Shown: positions 1 through 9,296 of the stretch, one piece after another
How positions within the stretch are numbered: position 1 is the first letter of the stretch
How the letters are laid out: the number at the start of each line of letters is the position of its first letter
Assembly (NCBI GenBank): GCA_964461135.1
Contig: CAYWTB010000007.1
Coordinates: 47,453 to 111,452 of the forward strand
Reading direction: 5' to 3'
DNA length: 64,000 nt
From: RQOF01 sp964461135
GTDB lineage: Bacteria > Calditrichota > Calditrichia > RBG-13-44-9
The notes under the pieces: model-generated
What the model was told of the DNA's origin: nothing
Database searches by the model: none
Seen by the model: only the letters and a program-made list of their open reading frames with translations
Position numbers and translations under genes: made by a program

Positions 1-563
1 AAATTATCATAACCGTATATAAAAAATGATAATTCCTAAAAATATTTGAATCCTTCTTTAAAAATCTTTTTCCGGATTCAGGAAGTTTCCAGGCATTCCG
101 CAGCAGTTTTAAATTTATTTTTTCTCCTTCAATAGTATTAGTAGAAATCAGTAAGCCGGTAATTACGATAACACCGCCTCCCTACCCGCATTTTTCTCCT
201 TGAATTCCATTGTTTCTTATATATTTTCAATTGGTGGAACAGAGGTGGACATGAGGCTGAACCTGAACAACCTGTCCAGTCGTAAAAACTTCACCGAAGC
301 ATCCTGGGAGCAGGATTTTAATCGCAGCGACGCGGTATGAGCAATTATAACATGTATGTGGCGCAGGCACCCCTTTTCCATTCATTCTTCACGACTATGG
401 TCACATTCTGAGCAACCAGATTTCGACGTAATTTCGAAAGAAGGAGAGTCACCCGGCTCTTCTTCTTTTTTACCTGCTGAACAGATAATTTTCCAATTCC
501 TGAAACACTTGCATTTATTTCACCCGGATGCTAATTTGAAGGCCGGCAAATTCGAGGATCACA
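1..563. other. Left-edge region without a supported gene
   Basis: No convincing coding region is visible. A 71-codon open frame at 356-571 on the plus strand has no recognisable domain, no ribosome binding site and low-complexity composition, and it overlaps the start of the threonine aldolase gene. The stretch probably holds the 3' flank of a gene outside the window and the promoter of the aldolase, but no promoter could be picked out with confidence. Confidence 0.4.
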
Positions 564-1595
564 ATGATTGATTTACGAAGCGATACGGTTACCCAGCCGA
601 CAGAAGAAATGAGAGAGGCCATGCATCGGGCCGAGGTGGGAGATGATGTTTTTGGGGAAGATCCCACTGTAAACCTACTACAGGAGAAAATAAGTGAGCT
701 GACCGGGAAAGAGGCCGCCTTATTTGTAGCCAGCGGAACCATGGGGAATCAGATATGTATTAACGTCCATACGCAGCCCGGTAACGAGATAATCCTGGAA
801 CGGAATTCCCATATATTCAACTATGAAAGTGGAGCCCCTGCCCTGCTTTCCGGAGTGCAGGTTATGCCGGTCCCCGGAAACAAAGGGAGTTTTACCCTGC
901 AGCAGGTGGAGGAGGTCATACGTCCCCGCAACGTTCATCATCCCAGGACCGCGCTCATCTGTATAGAAAACACCCATAACCGGGCAGGCGGGACCATTTT
1001 CCCCTTTGAGGAGATGACGAAGATTTCACAATTTGCCAGAAATAATGATATGAAACTGCACCTGGATGGTGCCCGGCTGTGGAATGCTTCAGTTGCCACC
1101 GGCATAACCATAAGTAGATACTGTGATCTTTTTGATTCAATTTCCATGTGTTTTTCAAAAGGATTGGGAGCACCGGTGGGATCCATCATCGCCGGATCAA
1201 AAGAATTTATTGAAAAAGCCCGTTACTACCGCAAGGTATACGGAGGCGGAATGAGGCAGGCCGGAATTTTGGCGGCAGCTGCCCTCTATGCTCTGGAAAA
1301 TAACATCCCGCGCCTGGCTGAAGATCATGCCAGAGCACGCCGGCTGGGAGACTTTATTTCCACAATCCCGGATATTGTATTTGACAAAGCGTCCGGTCAG
1401 ACAAATATTATTATATTTAATGTAAAAGATACCGGATTCAGCGGGCAACAGGTCATAGACCGCCTGCAACAGAAAAGCATTAAAATGCTGACCTTTGCCG
1501 GCACCAAAATCCGCGCCGTTACCCATATGCATATTTCAGACCGGGACATCGATTTTACTATAAAAGCCTTGAAAGATATATTCTCTTATTCATAA
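564..1595 (+). CDS. ltaE: Low-specificity L-threonine aldolase (PLP-dependent)
   Basis: This 343-residue fold-type I PLP enzyme should cleave L-threonine or L-allo-threonine to glycine and acetaldehyde in the cytoplasm. The N-terminus MIDLRSDTVTQPT is the family hallmark. His83 is placed to stack on the cofactor, the LHLDGARLWNA segment carries Asp168 and Arg171, and Lys199 in SMCFSKG is the expected Schiff-base lysine. Length matches the family. The ATG start has GAGG eight bases upstream. The gene stands alone: the next gene, trkA, begins about 245 bases downstream, so shared transcription is uncertain. The family assignment is firm; stereospecificity (L versus L-allo) cannot be read from the sequence. 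Confidence 0.93.
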   Translation: MIDLRSDTVTQPTEEMREAMHRAEVGDDVFGEDPTVNLLQEKISELTGKEAALFVASGTMGNQICINVHTQPGNEIILERNSHIFNYESGAPALLSGVQVMPVPGNKGSFTLQQVEEVIRPRNVHHPRTALICIENTHNRAGGTIFPFEEMTKISQFARNNDMKLHLDGARLWNASVATGITISRYCDLFDSISMCFSKGLGAPVGSIIAGSKEFIEKARYYRKVYGGGMRQAGILAAAALYALENNIPRLAEDHARARRLGDFISTIPDIVFDKASGQTNIIIFNVKDTGFSGQQVIDRLQQKSIKMLTFAGTKIRAVTHMHISDRDIDFTIKALKDIFSYS

Positions 1596-1839
1596 ATTAT
1601 TCAAACTCTGTGGTTTTCATTTGAACTAATTTATAAAACAGTAAAGGATCGGTGAAACCGGTATTTTCCGGAGTGGGCGGAGATGAAACATACCGGTCGA
1701 TCAAGGCCTATAAAAAATGGACGTCTTAATAATAAGTAGCATTGAATGGAAAAGCTGTTTTTCTTTTGGTCGATAAATAATTCTTTCTGTGATAACAGGT
1801 ATTGTCTGTGAACTTGATATCAAAAAATTCACACTTTAT

Positions 1840-3180
1840 ATGAATATATTGATCCTGGGCGCCGGTGAAGTAGGCTTTCAGCTGACCAAGCAACTGGCTC
1901 CTGAAAAACACAATATTACCATCCTGGAAAAGGACCCCCTTAAAGCACACCGGGCAGAAGAACAGCTGGACGCCCTGGTTATTACCGGTTCCGGATCCAG
2001 CTTCCAGGACCTCAGGAAGGCAAAAATTGAGCAGGCGGATATTCTTGCAGCCATCAGCAATGTGGATGAGGTTAATCTCCTGGCCTGTCGCTATGCCCGG
2101 AAATTAAATATTCCCCATAAAATTGCCCGGGTCAGAAATCCTGAATTCATCGAAGATAATTTTATACTTTCTCGGGAAGAGATGGGAATTGACATGCTCA
2201 TTCATCCTGAAAAGGAAACAGCTGATGCTATCATTCGCCTTATCCGTCAAAGCAGTGCAACTGATATAATTGAATTTGCCGAGGGAAAGATACAACTGGT
2301 GGGTGTGCGGCTTGAAAAAAATTCACCCATTCTGAACCGGTCATTGCGTGACGTCTGGAAAGAATACGGGAACCTAGCGGCCCGCATTGTGGCCATTAAC
2401 CGCAAGGAACGCACCCTGATACCCGGGGGTAATGATATCATGGTACCGGGAGACCAGATATTTGTAATATGCGATAAGGACCTCATCCCTCAAATTGCCA
2501 GGATCACAGGAAAATCCAATGTATCCATTCAGAATATTATGATTCTGGGAGGAGGGTTGATCGGACGTTACGTAGCCCGAGAACTGGAAGACCACATGAA
2601 AATAAAAATTATTGAAAGCCGCTCTGAAAAATCGGAGGAAATCGCAGATATTCTTCGAAAAACCCTGGTGATCCATGGAGACGGTACCGACATGGATCTG
2701 CTGGCAGTAGAAGGTATTATCGATATGGATTCCTTCATTGCGGTAACCGGTGATGACGAAACGAATATTATATCAACTCTGATGGCCAAACATCTGCAGG
2801 TACCCAGAACTATAGCCCTGGTAAATAAAACGGAATATCTCCCCATAACACCGACCATCGGGATGGATGCAGTGGTTAGTAAAAAGCTCCTGACAGTAAA
2901 TGCCATTCTGCGCTTTATTCAAAAGAGTTTACTGGAAACCATTGCCACCATTCCCGGTGTTGATGCTGAAATTCTGGAAATTATTCCTAAATCAGGATCA
3001 AAAATTACCCGGAAACCCCTAAAAGACATCCATTTTCCCCGCCAGGCCATTGTCGGTGCGGTTCAAAGAAATGACACGGTTATAATTCCCACCGGTCTTA
3101 CCCAGATAAATTCCGGAGACAGGGTGGTCATTTTTTCCTTACGGGCAGCCGTTTTCGAAGTTGAAAAGTTGTTTAGCTGA
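1840..3180 (+). CDS. trkA: Trk potassium uptake system regulatory subunit TrkA
   Basis: A 446-residue cytoplasmic NAD(H)-binding gating ring subunit for the TrkH potassium channel. It has two tandem RCK modules. The first begins MNILILGAGEVG (GxGxxG at residues 7-12, acidic residue near 30) and the second has ILGGGLIG at about 235-242; each is followed by a TrkA-C domain. The start was placed at the ATG directly before the Rossmann strand. An in-frame upstream extension to 1789 adds 17 residues not expected in the family. No clear Shine-Dalgarno sequence is present. The gene lies 45 bases before trkH, so the two very likely form one transcription unit. Confidence 0.93.
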   Translation: MNILILGAGEVGFQLTKQLAPEKHNITILEKDPLKAHRAEEQLDALVITGSGSSFQDLRKAKIEQADILAAISNVDEVNLLACRYARKLNIPHKIARVRNPEFIEDNFILSREEMGIDMLIHPEKETADAIIRLIRQSSATDIIEFAEGKIQLVGVRLEKNSPILNRSLRDVWKEYGNLAARIVAINRKERTLIPGGNDIMVPGDQIFVICDKDLIPQIARITGKSNVSIQNIMILGGGLIGRYVARELEDHMKIKIIESRSEKSEEIADILRKTLVIHGDGTDMDLLAVEGIIDMDSFIAVTGDDETNIISTLMAKHLQVPRTIALVNKTEYLPITPTIGMDAVVSKKLLTVNAILRFIQKSLLETIATIPGVDAEILEIIPKSGSKITRKPLKDIHFPRQAIVGAVQRNDTVIIPTGLTQINSGDRVVIFSLRAAVFEVEKLFS

Positions 3181-3225
3181 CACATAAACTGATTCCCAAA
3201 TCAACCGATTAAATGTACTGAATTT

Positions 3226-4668
3226 ATGCGATTTCATCTGGTTATCCACATTCTCGGCTTTTTACTCCTCTTTCTGGCAGTTGCCATGTTGCTTCCCATT
3301 CCATTTGCCATCTATTACGGGGGCGGAGATTATCCTTCTTTTATTGTGACCGCGGTCCTCACTTTTATAATTGGTATCATATCTTATCGATTTACCAAAC
3401 TGGATCGGGAAGTAAGGTCACGTGAAGGATTTGCTATCGTGACCCTAGGATGGATTCTGTTCTCCCTGCTAGGTTGCCTGCCCTTCGTTCTTTCCGGACA
3501 TATCTCTTCCTTCACCGATGCCTATTTTGAAACCATGTCAGGATTCACCACCACCGGAGCCACCATTCTGGTAGACATTGAGAAACTACCTCACGGCCTG
3601 CTTTTCTGGAGAAGCTTTACCCACTGGCTGGGTGGAATGGGCATTATTGTACTCTCCCTGGCAATTCTGCCATTTCTGGGCGTAGGAGGAATGCAGCTTT
3701 TCAAAGCCGAAGTACCCGGGCCGGTTCCCGATAAACTTACTCCTAGGGTTACGGAAACCGCAAAAATTCTGTGGGGTGTATATGTCATCATCTCTGCCGC
3801 AGAAACAATTTTACTGATGGCCGGTGGCATGACCTTTTTTGATGCTCTTTGCCACACCTTCGGCACCATGGCCACCGGTGGTTTTTCAACTAAAAACGCC
3901 AGTATCGGATACTATGACAGTCCCTTTATTCAATATGTAATCATTTTTTTCATGATAACCGCAGGTACCAATTTTTCCCTCCATTACCGCTTTATGAAGA
4001 AAGACTGGAAAGGGTATTTTAGGAATAATGAATTCCGCCTGTTTATTCTGTTAATTGCTGTCGGCACCATTATAATTGGCTATGATACGCTGCTGCATCA
4101 TTATCCCTACATTGAAGTGGCCTTCCGCAAAACCCTCTTCCAGGTCGTATCCATCCTCACCACGACCGGTTACGGAACAGCTGATTATGAACAGTGGGCA
4201 TTCAGTTCCCAATTCATACTTTTTCTGTTCATGTTCGTCGGAGGCTGCGCGGGGAGCACCGGCGGGGGGATGAAAGTCGTCCGTCTCTATATTCTGATCC
4301 AGTTTGTTCGCTCTGAAATTAAACGCCTGCTGCATCCCAGCGCAGTTATTCCGGTACGAATTGGTGAAACCGTGATCCCCCGCGAGATTGTCACCAATGT
4401 TATCGGCTTTCTGGCTCTGATGATCGGCCTATTTATTTTCGGGGTAATATTAATGTCCATGCTGGGGCTGGATCTGGAGACATCCCTGGGGGCAGTGGCT
4501 GCCACCCTGGGTAATATCGGACCAGGTCTGGGCGATGTGGGACCCACCGATAATTATGCACACATTCCCCTGCTGGGAAAATGGTTTCTCACTTTTTTTA
4601 TGCTGGCCGGGCGGCTGGAAATATATACCGTTCTTATTCTTTTCGCCCCCTCCTTCTGGCAAAAATGA
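3226..4668 (+). CDS. trkH: Trk potassium uptake system membrane channel TrkH
   Basis: A 480-residue integral inner-membrane protein of the TrkH/KtrB superfamily that conducts potassium under control of TrkA. Four membrane-pore-membrane repeats are visible, each with a selectivity-filter glycine: FTTTGAT near 107-113, MATGGF near 215-220, TTTGYGT near 306, and GNIGPG in the fourth repeat. The first two residues after the start already enter a hydrophobic helix. It follows trkA at 45 bases and ends before a convergent gene on the other strand. The complete filter set suggests a working channel. Confidence 0.94.
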   Translation: MRFHLVIHILGFLLLFLAVAMLLPIPFAIYYGGGDYPSFIVTAVLTFIIGIISYRFTKLDREVRSREGFAIVTLGWILFSLLGCLPFVLSGHISSFTDAYFETMSGFTTTGATILVDIEKLPHGLLFWRSFTHWLGGMGIIVLSLAILPFLGVGGMQLFKAEVPGPVPDKLTPRVTETAKILWGVYVIISAAETILLMAGGMTFFDALCHTFGTMATGGFSTKNASIGYYDSPFIQYVIIFFMITAGTNFSLHYRFMKKDWKGYFRNNEFRLFILLIAVGTIIIGYDTLLHHYPYIEVAFRKTLFQVVSILTTTGYGTADYEQWAFSSQFILFLFMFVGGCAGSTGGGMKVVRLYILIQFVRSEIKRLLHPSAVIPVRIGETVIPREIVTNVIGFLALMIGLFIFGVILMSMLGLDLETSLGAVAATLGNIGPGLGDVGPTDNYAHIPLLGKWFLTFFMLAGRLEIYTVLILFAPSFWQK

Positions 4669-4805
4669 ATCCGGAACAATCAACCGAAAACCGGTCCCCG
4701 GCAAAACAAACTGTGAGAATGATACTCCCCGGGAAACGAACAGAACACCTTTCGCGCATCGTCAGTTAAATTCTGCGGCTGCAGGTACAATCAGTCAGGG
4801 TATAA

Positions 4806-6572
4806 TCACGGTTTGGATTGATAGCCTTCTGTTCCGGCACCCTTGATGCGATAATTAAATTCATAGGATTGTACCGTGTTCCAGGATGATTGCCCTATAT
4901 TCCTGGATCGTGTTCCTTCCACCGGTCCTACCGACTTTCCATAGGTGTAAAACCAATTCACGATTGGACTTCCCGAATAATTAAGGGTAAACCAGTATTT
5001 GCCGGGTGAGAGAATCAGTCCTTCCCCGGAAAAATCAAAATCCACCCAATCATATCCATTTAAGTGTGATATCCGGTTTGGTGCTATTCCGTTACTTGAT
5101 GCAGCCCTTTCTCCCGGTTCACCATCATCATCCTCACTCAATTCCAGCCAGAGAAATCCATTCCCTCCGAATGAATGGAGAGCCAGCGAAATTTTCTCAA
5201 GGGAGACAGGTTCCATCAGGACAAAAATCTGGCTATATTGTTTCTTACCCGTAACATATTCTGCCGTCTCTACTACAAAGGAGCGTTTTAATTCCCCACT
5301 GCTGCCATCCGCTGCTCTCTCTGGCAGACGAGCCGAGAGAAAGTCAAATCGTCTCGGGAAATCCAAATTCCCATATACAAATGGAGTCTGATAGGTCATG
5401 CGGGTAAAGTCCGGCTCAGTCATGCCCCCTCCTCTGGCCGAATCTCCCCCCTGCCCTGAATCATCAGGGGTTGGCTTTGTCAGGGAGGGCGTTACGGCCT
5501 GTACCAGAATCGGCGGCGAAATCCCGGCATACACCGGGGGAGTCAAAAGAAGTTTTTTCAGGCCTGCAATTTTCCTCCCGGCCGCGAGTGTAACATCATC
5601 ATTCAGAAAATCACTGGAAATCTGTTCCTCCAGAGCCGGGGGTGCCAACTTTCCCTGCTCCATTGTGATCCATTTTACCAGACCGTCCTGAATGGTTTCA
5701 TTATTATCCCGTCCGACTTCAATCCGCAGATAACGATTACTGACAAAATATTCGCTCTGCTGGGCATCAAATGGTAGCCATCCCATATCGGGAAAATATA
5801 CCTCGATCCAGGAATGCCGTCCGTCCGCCATTTCAAAACTGTATTCAGCCTGACCCACCGGAATGCTGAAATTTTTCCTGAAGGTTAGTCCGTTGACAAT
5901 CCGGGCCGGAATTCCGGAGGCCCTCAACAGGGCAGCAGCCAGGTGAGAATAATTCTGACAGTTTCCGCTTCCGGCACGATAGGCATACAGGGCGTCAAAC
6001 TTTTCAGGAACGAGCGTATAACACAGGTGATCCACTGTGTAATGTAAAATGGACCGGACGGCTTCTATCTGGGTTTTACATTCACGGGTCAGCTCACCGG
6101 ATATGGCGGCCAGTTCGGGGTTATCCGACTGGACCTGGGAGGTGGGTTCTAAAAATACTGAATATTCCTGCGGAAGACTTGAAAGAGGATAACCGGTTTC
6201 ACTGCGGACACTGTCTAATTTCACCCTGATACGGGCATTCAGCGAGACAGAAACGGAAATATCTCCTTGGGGAGAATCCCAGGAAAAGCGGCGAATCCGG
6301 TTATCATACCGATCCTTCTCTCGCTTTTCACTATCCGGTTTTAGGCTGAAGGCAAAACGCAGGTCTTTGATAGCCTGTGTATATGTGCGTGAGTCAAAAT
6401 CTGCCGGTTCAACAAAACTTACCGTGATCCGTTTCATCCCGTCCGGTATGCTGATTTTCTGTTCAAGCACACAGGAAATCCGGGAATCCTGCAAACCTGA
6501 AATGACCAGCTCCTGACTGTAAATTTGCAGAGGAATCACAAAGGTGAAGATAAAAATCAGAATAGTTTTCAC
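4806..6572 (-). CDS. Secreted transglutaminase-like (papain-like fold) protein
   Basis: A 588-residue protein with a signal peptide (hydrophobic residues 3-18, cleavage expected near YSQE) and a transglutaminase core. The catalytic triad is readable: Cys205 in GSGNCQNYS, His253 in GRHSWIEVY and Asp269 in LPFDA. Domains of this type are usually peptidases or protein-modifying enzymes in bacteria. A Gly/Ser/Pro-rich linker near residues 355-395 leads to a beta-rich C-terminal region of unknown family. The start codon is GTG with GAGGAG seven bases upstream. The gene is monocistronic and convergent with trkH. Substrate is unknown; export to the periplasm or outside is inferred from the signal peptide. 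Confidence 0.8.
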   Translation of the reverse strand: MKTILIFIFTFVIPLQIYSQELVISGLQDSRISCVLEQKISIPDGMKRITVSFVEPADFDSRTYTQAIKDLRFAFSLKPDSEKREKDRYDNRIRRFSWDSPQGDISVSVSLNARIRVKLDSVRSETGYPLSSLPQEYSVFLEPTSQVQSDNPELAAISGELTRECKTQIEAVRSILHYTVDHLCYTLVPEKFDALYAYRAGSGNCQNYSHLAAALLRASGIPARIVNGLTFRKNFSIPVGQAEYSFEMADGRHSWIEVYFPDMGWLPFDAQQSEYFVSNRYLRIEVGRDNNETIQDGLVKWITMEQGKLAPPALEEQISSDFLNDDVTLAAGRKIAGLKKLLLTPPVYAGISPPILVQAVTPSLTKPTPDDSGQGGDSARGGGMTEPDFTRMTYQTPFVYGNLDFPRRFDFLSARLPERAADGSSGELKRSFVVETAEYVTGKKQYSQIFVLMEPVSLEKISLALHSFGGNGFLWLELSEDDDGEPGERAASSNGIAPNRISHLNGYDWVDFDFSGEGLILSPGKYWFTLNYSGSPIVNWFYTYGKSVGPVEGTRSRNIGQSSWNTVQSYEFNYRIKGAGTEGYQSKP

Positions 6573-6893
6573 TTATCTCCTCGCATCAATGTGTAATCTG
6601 TTTAAAACATGAATTATTCATGATCAGGGGTACCAGGTTAACTCACAATCATGATGAAACATTTGAGTAATATACCATTACGACGAAAACCATTTAGCTT
6701 TGTGAGACCCGTTTTTGGAATTCACCTTAATTCCCCCTCTATTTTTGTAAAAAAGGTGTTTGGGGGCGAGTGAGTAAAATAATCATAAGCCTCTTTATAT
6801 TAACCCGACATCCATGATTCATGATACTAAATTTCTAAATGACCGGGAAGAATGTCGCCGGCACTCCCTTAAGTTGCCGTATGCGGTTCTGTT
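6573..6893. other. Intergenic stretch, no gene seen
   Basis: This 321-base spacer lies between the DUF368 gene stop and the start of the transglutaminase-like gene, both on the minus strand. It should contain the promoter of the latter. An imperfect inverted pair of C-rich and G-rich runs near 6730-6765 is visible but lacks a T-tract. No RNA gene or coding frame can be supported. Confidence 0.4.
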
Positions 6894-7766
6894 TCATTGA
6901 AGATTTTGTTTCAGTTTCAGACCATTTCCCTTATTGCGGGATCCCAGCCTCAAGGAAATCCAGGCACCGGCCAGCAGAATCAGCAGGGCAATAAGCCACT
7001 GGGAAAATCCGCCGGAAAGGCCAGGAAATATGGGAAACAGCGAAGCTACCAGCAGGCCAAGGATGAAATACATGGTCTCTTTGGGAAATTTTTTCAGAAA
7101 TATGTCAATAATCTTGGCAAATATCCAGATACCCAGCACAATACCCAGCCCCAGAAAAATAAGTGGCGGGATGTCCAGATTTTTCACCGCCCGGATAACC
7201 AGATGATATTGCCCGAGTAAGACTAGGATAAAAGAACCGGATACGCCCGGCATAATCATGGATCCTCCGGATAAAATTCCCGAGACGAATAATATTACAG
7301 CTTTAGACATGTCAAATGTCACCGGAGCCGAATTTTTAAGATGAACATTCTCCGGAAAGGAAAAAAACATCCCCAGTATGAGGCACGCACCGGCAAGAAA
7401 AGTGATAACCGATACGGTAGTCAGTTTCATATCATGATGGGTATGGTAAATAGAGGGGATTGAACCGGCAATCAATCCGATGAAGAACATATATGTAAAC
7501 GCTTCAAAGTAGGTTAACAGATAATCCATCACCCAGGAAAAGATGGCGATGGAAATGCCTGCGCCCACAAAAACCAGCAGAAGAAAGACAAAATATTCCC
7601 GTCTTTTTTCCTTCACCAGAAGAATATTTCCGATGGCTTCAATCAGGCGCTCATAGATGCCCATTACTACCGCCATGGTACCTCCGGATACGCCGGGAAT
7701 TATATTCGCAATACCAATAACCCCGCCTTTCATCAGCAGGGTCACCGCTTCCTTCATAAAATCCAT
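6894..7766 (-). CDS. DUF368 family polytopic membrane protein
   Basis: A 290-residue integral membrane protein of the DUF368 family (relatives are implicated in undecaprenyl phosphate translocation in some bacteria). Two inverted-repeat signatures are present, IIPGVSGGTMAVVMG near the N-terminus and MIMPGVSGSFILVLLG in the middle, with about eight hydrophobic helices. Its start overlaps the stop of the upstream methyltransferase gene by 13 bases, so translation is probably coupled. A second ATG three codons in has a better-spaced AAGGA. If the flippase role holds here, it fits a cluster with a dolichol-phosphate-mannose-synthase-like glycosyltransferase; that link is inference. Confidence 0.85.
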   Translation of the reverse strand: MDFMKEAVTLLMKGGVIGIANIIPGVSGGTMAVVMGIYERLIEAIGNILLVKEKRREYFVFLLLVFVGAGISIAIFSWVMDYLLTYFEAFTYMFFIGLIAGSIPSIYHTHHDMKLTTVSVITFLAGACLILGMFFSFPENVHLKNSAPVTFDMSKAVILFVSGILSGGSMIMPGVSGSFILVLLGQYHLVIRAVKNLDIPPLIFLGLGIVLGIWIFAKIIDIFLKKFPKETMYFILGLLVASLFPIFPGLSGGFSQWLIALLILLAGAWISLRLGSRNKGNGLKLKQNLQ

Positions 7767-8392
7767 CCTTTCTCTCCAATCAGTGGGACAAAACTTCTCC
7801 AGTTTTCTGTTCGTACAGTGTACTCTTCCCCATTTTTCTCAATTAAGTACAACTTCTGCTGATCTGACTGTCCGACAGGGATAATCAGTCTTCCCTTTTC
7901 TACAAGCTGTTTTACGAGATTTTCCGGGATTGCCGGAGCTCCCGCGGTAACAATGATACGGTCATAAGGTGAAAATTCATTCCATCCCAGGGTTCCGTCC
8001 CCGCAGCGCACGGCAATACTGAAATAGCCCAGTTTTTCCAGCAATCTTCGGGTGCGGTTAGCCAGTTCCGCGATTCTTTCTATAGTAAAGATTTTTGCAC
8101 CCATTTCTGCCAGTACCGCTGCCTGATATCCGCTGCCGGTACCAATCTCCAGTACTTTTTCACCACCGTTTATATCCAGCAGATGGCTCATAAGAGCCAC
8201 GGTGCTGGGGTGGGAGATGGTCTGCCCGAAACCGATTGGCAGGCTCCCCCCCTCATATGCCTGATGTTCCAGAGCCGGTTCAACAAATGAATGCCTCGGG
8301 ACTCTGCGCATGGCAGTGATCACCGCAGGATTATTAATTCCCACACCGTTCACATACTTCTTTACCATCAGGTTTCGCTGGCGCTCATACAT
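7754..8392 (-). CDS. pcm: Protein-L-isoaspartate O-methyltransferase
   Basis: A 212-residue cytosolic SAM-dependent methyltransferase that starts repair of isoaspartyl residues in damaged proteins. The family segments are clear: VPRHSFVEPA, LPIGFGQTIS at 51-60 (active-site loop), and SAM motif I LEIGTGSGYQ at 81-90. Length is usual for PIMT. The ATG at 8392 gives the YERQRNLMV N-terminus typical of the family. An alternative ATG at 8368 overlaps the upstream stop as TGATG. The gene sits between a glycosyltransferase and a DUF368 gene with overlapping ends, an operon arrangement. An isoaspartyl peptidase elsewhere in the window (47415-48332) handles a related lesion. Confidence 0.92.
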   Translation of the reverse strand: MYERQRNLMVKKYVNGVGINNPAVITAMRRVPRHSFVEPALEHQAYEGGSLPIGFGQTISHPSTVALMSHLLDINGGEKVLEIGTGSGYQAAVLAEMGAKIFTIERIAELANRTRRLLEKLGYFSIAVRCGDGTLGWNEFSPYDRIIVTAGAPAIPENLVKQLVEKGRLIIPVGQSDQQKLYLIEKNGEEYTVRTENWRSFVPLIGEKGWIL

Positions 8393-9102
8393 GAATTTTT
8401 GATCCGGTCTTTTAAAATTTTGAAAATTAAATTGACAAAATTTAAGCTATCCCGCCAGTGATTAATAGAACTTTTTTCGGTGCTGTAGATGGTGGGTATA
8501 GGAATCGATGCGATGGTAAATCTGTTCCAGCCGGCTTTAATAAGCATTTCGCTTTCCAGATGAAACCGTTTTTCCTCCAGGATTAAATTTGACAGAACAT
8601 CTGAGGCAATCAGCCGAAAACCACACTGGCTGTCCCTCACCAGTTGACCCGTGAGACATGAAATTATTAAAGAGGTTAAGGTATTGGACAGAATTCTGGG
8701 CAAGGGCATATAGAGCGGATTTCTCCTGCGGTAACCTATAACCACCTCTCCCTTTCCCAGCTGGTATGCTTTTACAAACTCAGGAATATATTCCGGCGGA
8801 TGCTGGAGATCTGCATCCATGGTAATGATTACTTGAGGTGAATAATTTTCCATGAGGTATGTAAAACCGGTCTTCAGTGCCATACCCTTTCCCAGATTGC
8901 GGTTATGCCGGATTAACTGAAAAAACGGCGGAACTCCGGTGGGCAGAACTAACCGGGGTTCGGATCCATCATCAACAAACACCACCCGACAGCTGGAATT
9001 TCTGCAGGAGTGAACTATTCTCAGAATCAGGGTTTCCAGTTGTTCCGGTGGTGGTTGAAAAGCAGGAACAACTATTCCAATTGAACTAACTGACGGTTTC
9101 AC
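8368..9102 (-). CDS. Family 2 glycosyltransferase, dolichol-phosphate-mannose-synthase-like
   Basis: A 244-residue GT-A glycosyltransferase. The nucleotide-sugar signatures are FVDDGS around residues 42-47 and the metal-binding ITMDADLQHP with Asp96 and Asp98. A later segment, RDSQCGFRLI, is typical of the DPM1/GtrB-like branch that moves a sugar onto a polyprenyl phosphate. No membrane domain follows the catalytic domain, so it is the short cytosolic form. The start codon is GTG without a clear ribosome binding site. It is the first gene of an overlapping three-gene unit with pcm and a DUF368 gene. Sugar donor unknown. Confidence 0.85.
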   Translation of the reverse strand: MKPSVSSIGIVVPAFQPPPEQLETLILRIVHSCRNSSCRVVFVDDGSEPRLVLPTGVPPFFQLIRHNRNLGKGMALKTGFTYLMENYSPQVIITMDADLQHPPEYIPEFVKAYQLGKGEVVIGYRRRNPLYMPLPRILSNTLTSLIISCLTGQLVRDSQCGFRLIASDVLSNLILEEKRFHLESEMLIKAGWNRFTIASIPIPTIYSTEKSSINHWRDSLNFVNLIFKILKDRIKNSCMSASET

Positions 9103-9296
9103 GCAAGGTATGATTAATTATAAAGTGAGATATTTAAAGAAACCGATCTATTCATAAAACATTGAATATGCATTGATTACCATATGATTTTGGGGCATTT
9201 AACTAATATATCGGTCTTATGTTATAAAAACTGTCAGAGATGCAAAAAATCATATTATCTTCTGTTTTTATATAACCGGATTATACATTATTATTT

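Noticed and set aside
356..571. 71-codon open frame at the left edge
   Set aside because: No recognisable domain, overlaps the start of the aldolase gene, and no good ribosome binding site.
3242..3250. Perfect DnaA box TTATCCACA
   Set aside because: It is a single copy within the coding sequence of trkH, far from dnaA; one box is expected by chance.
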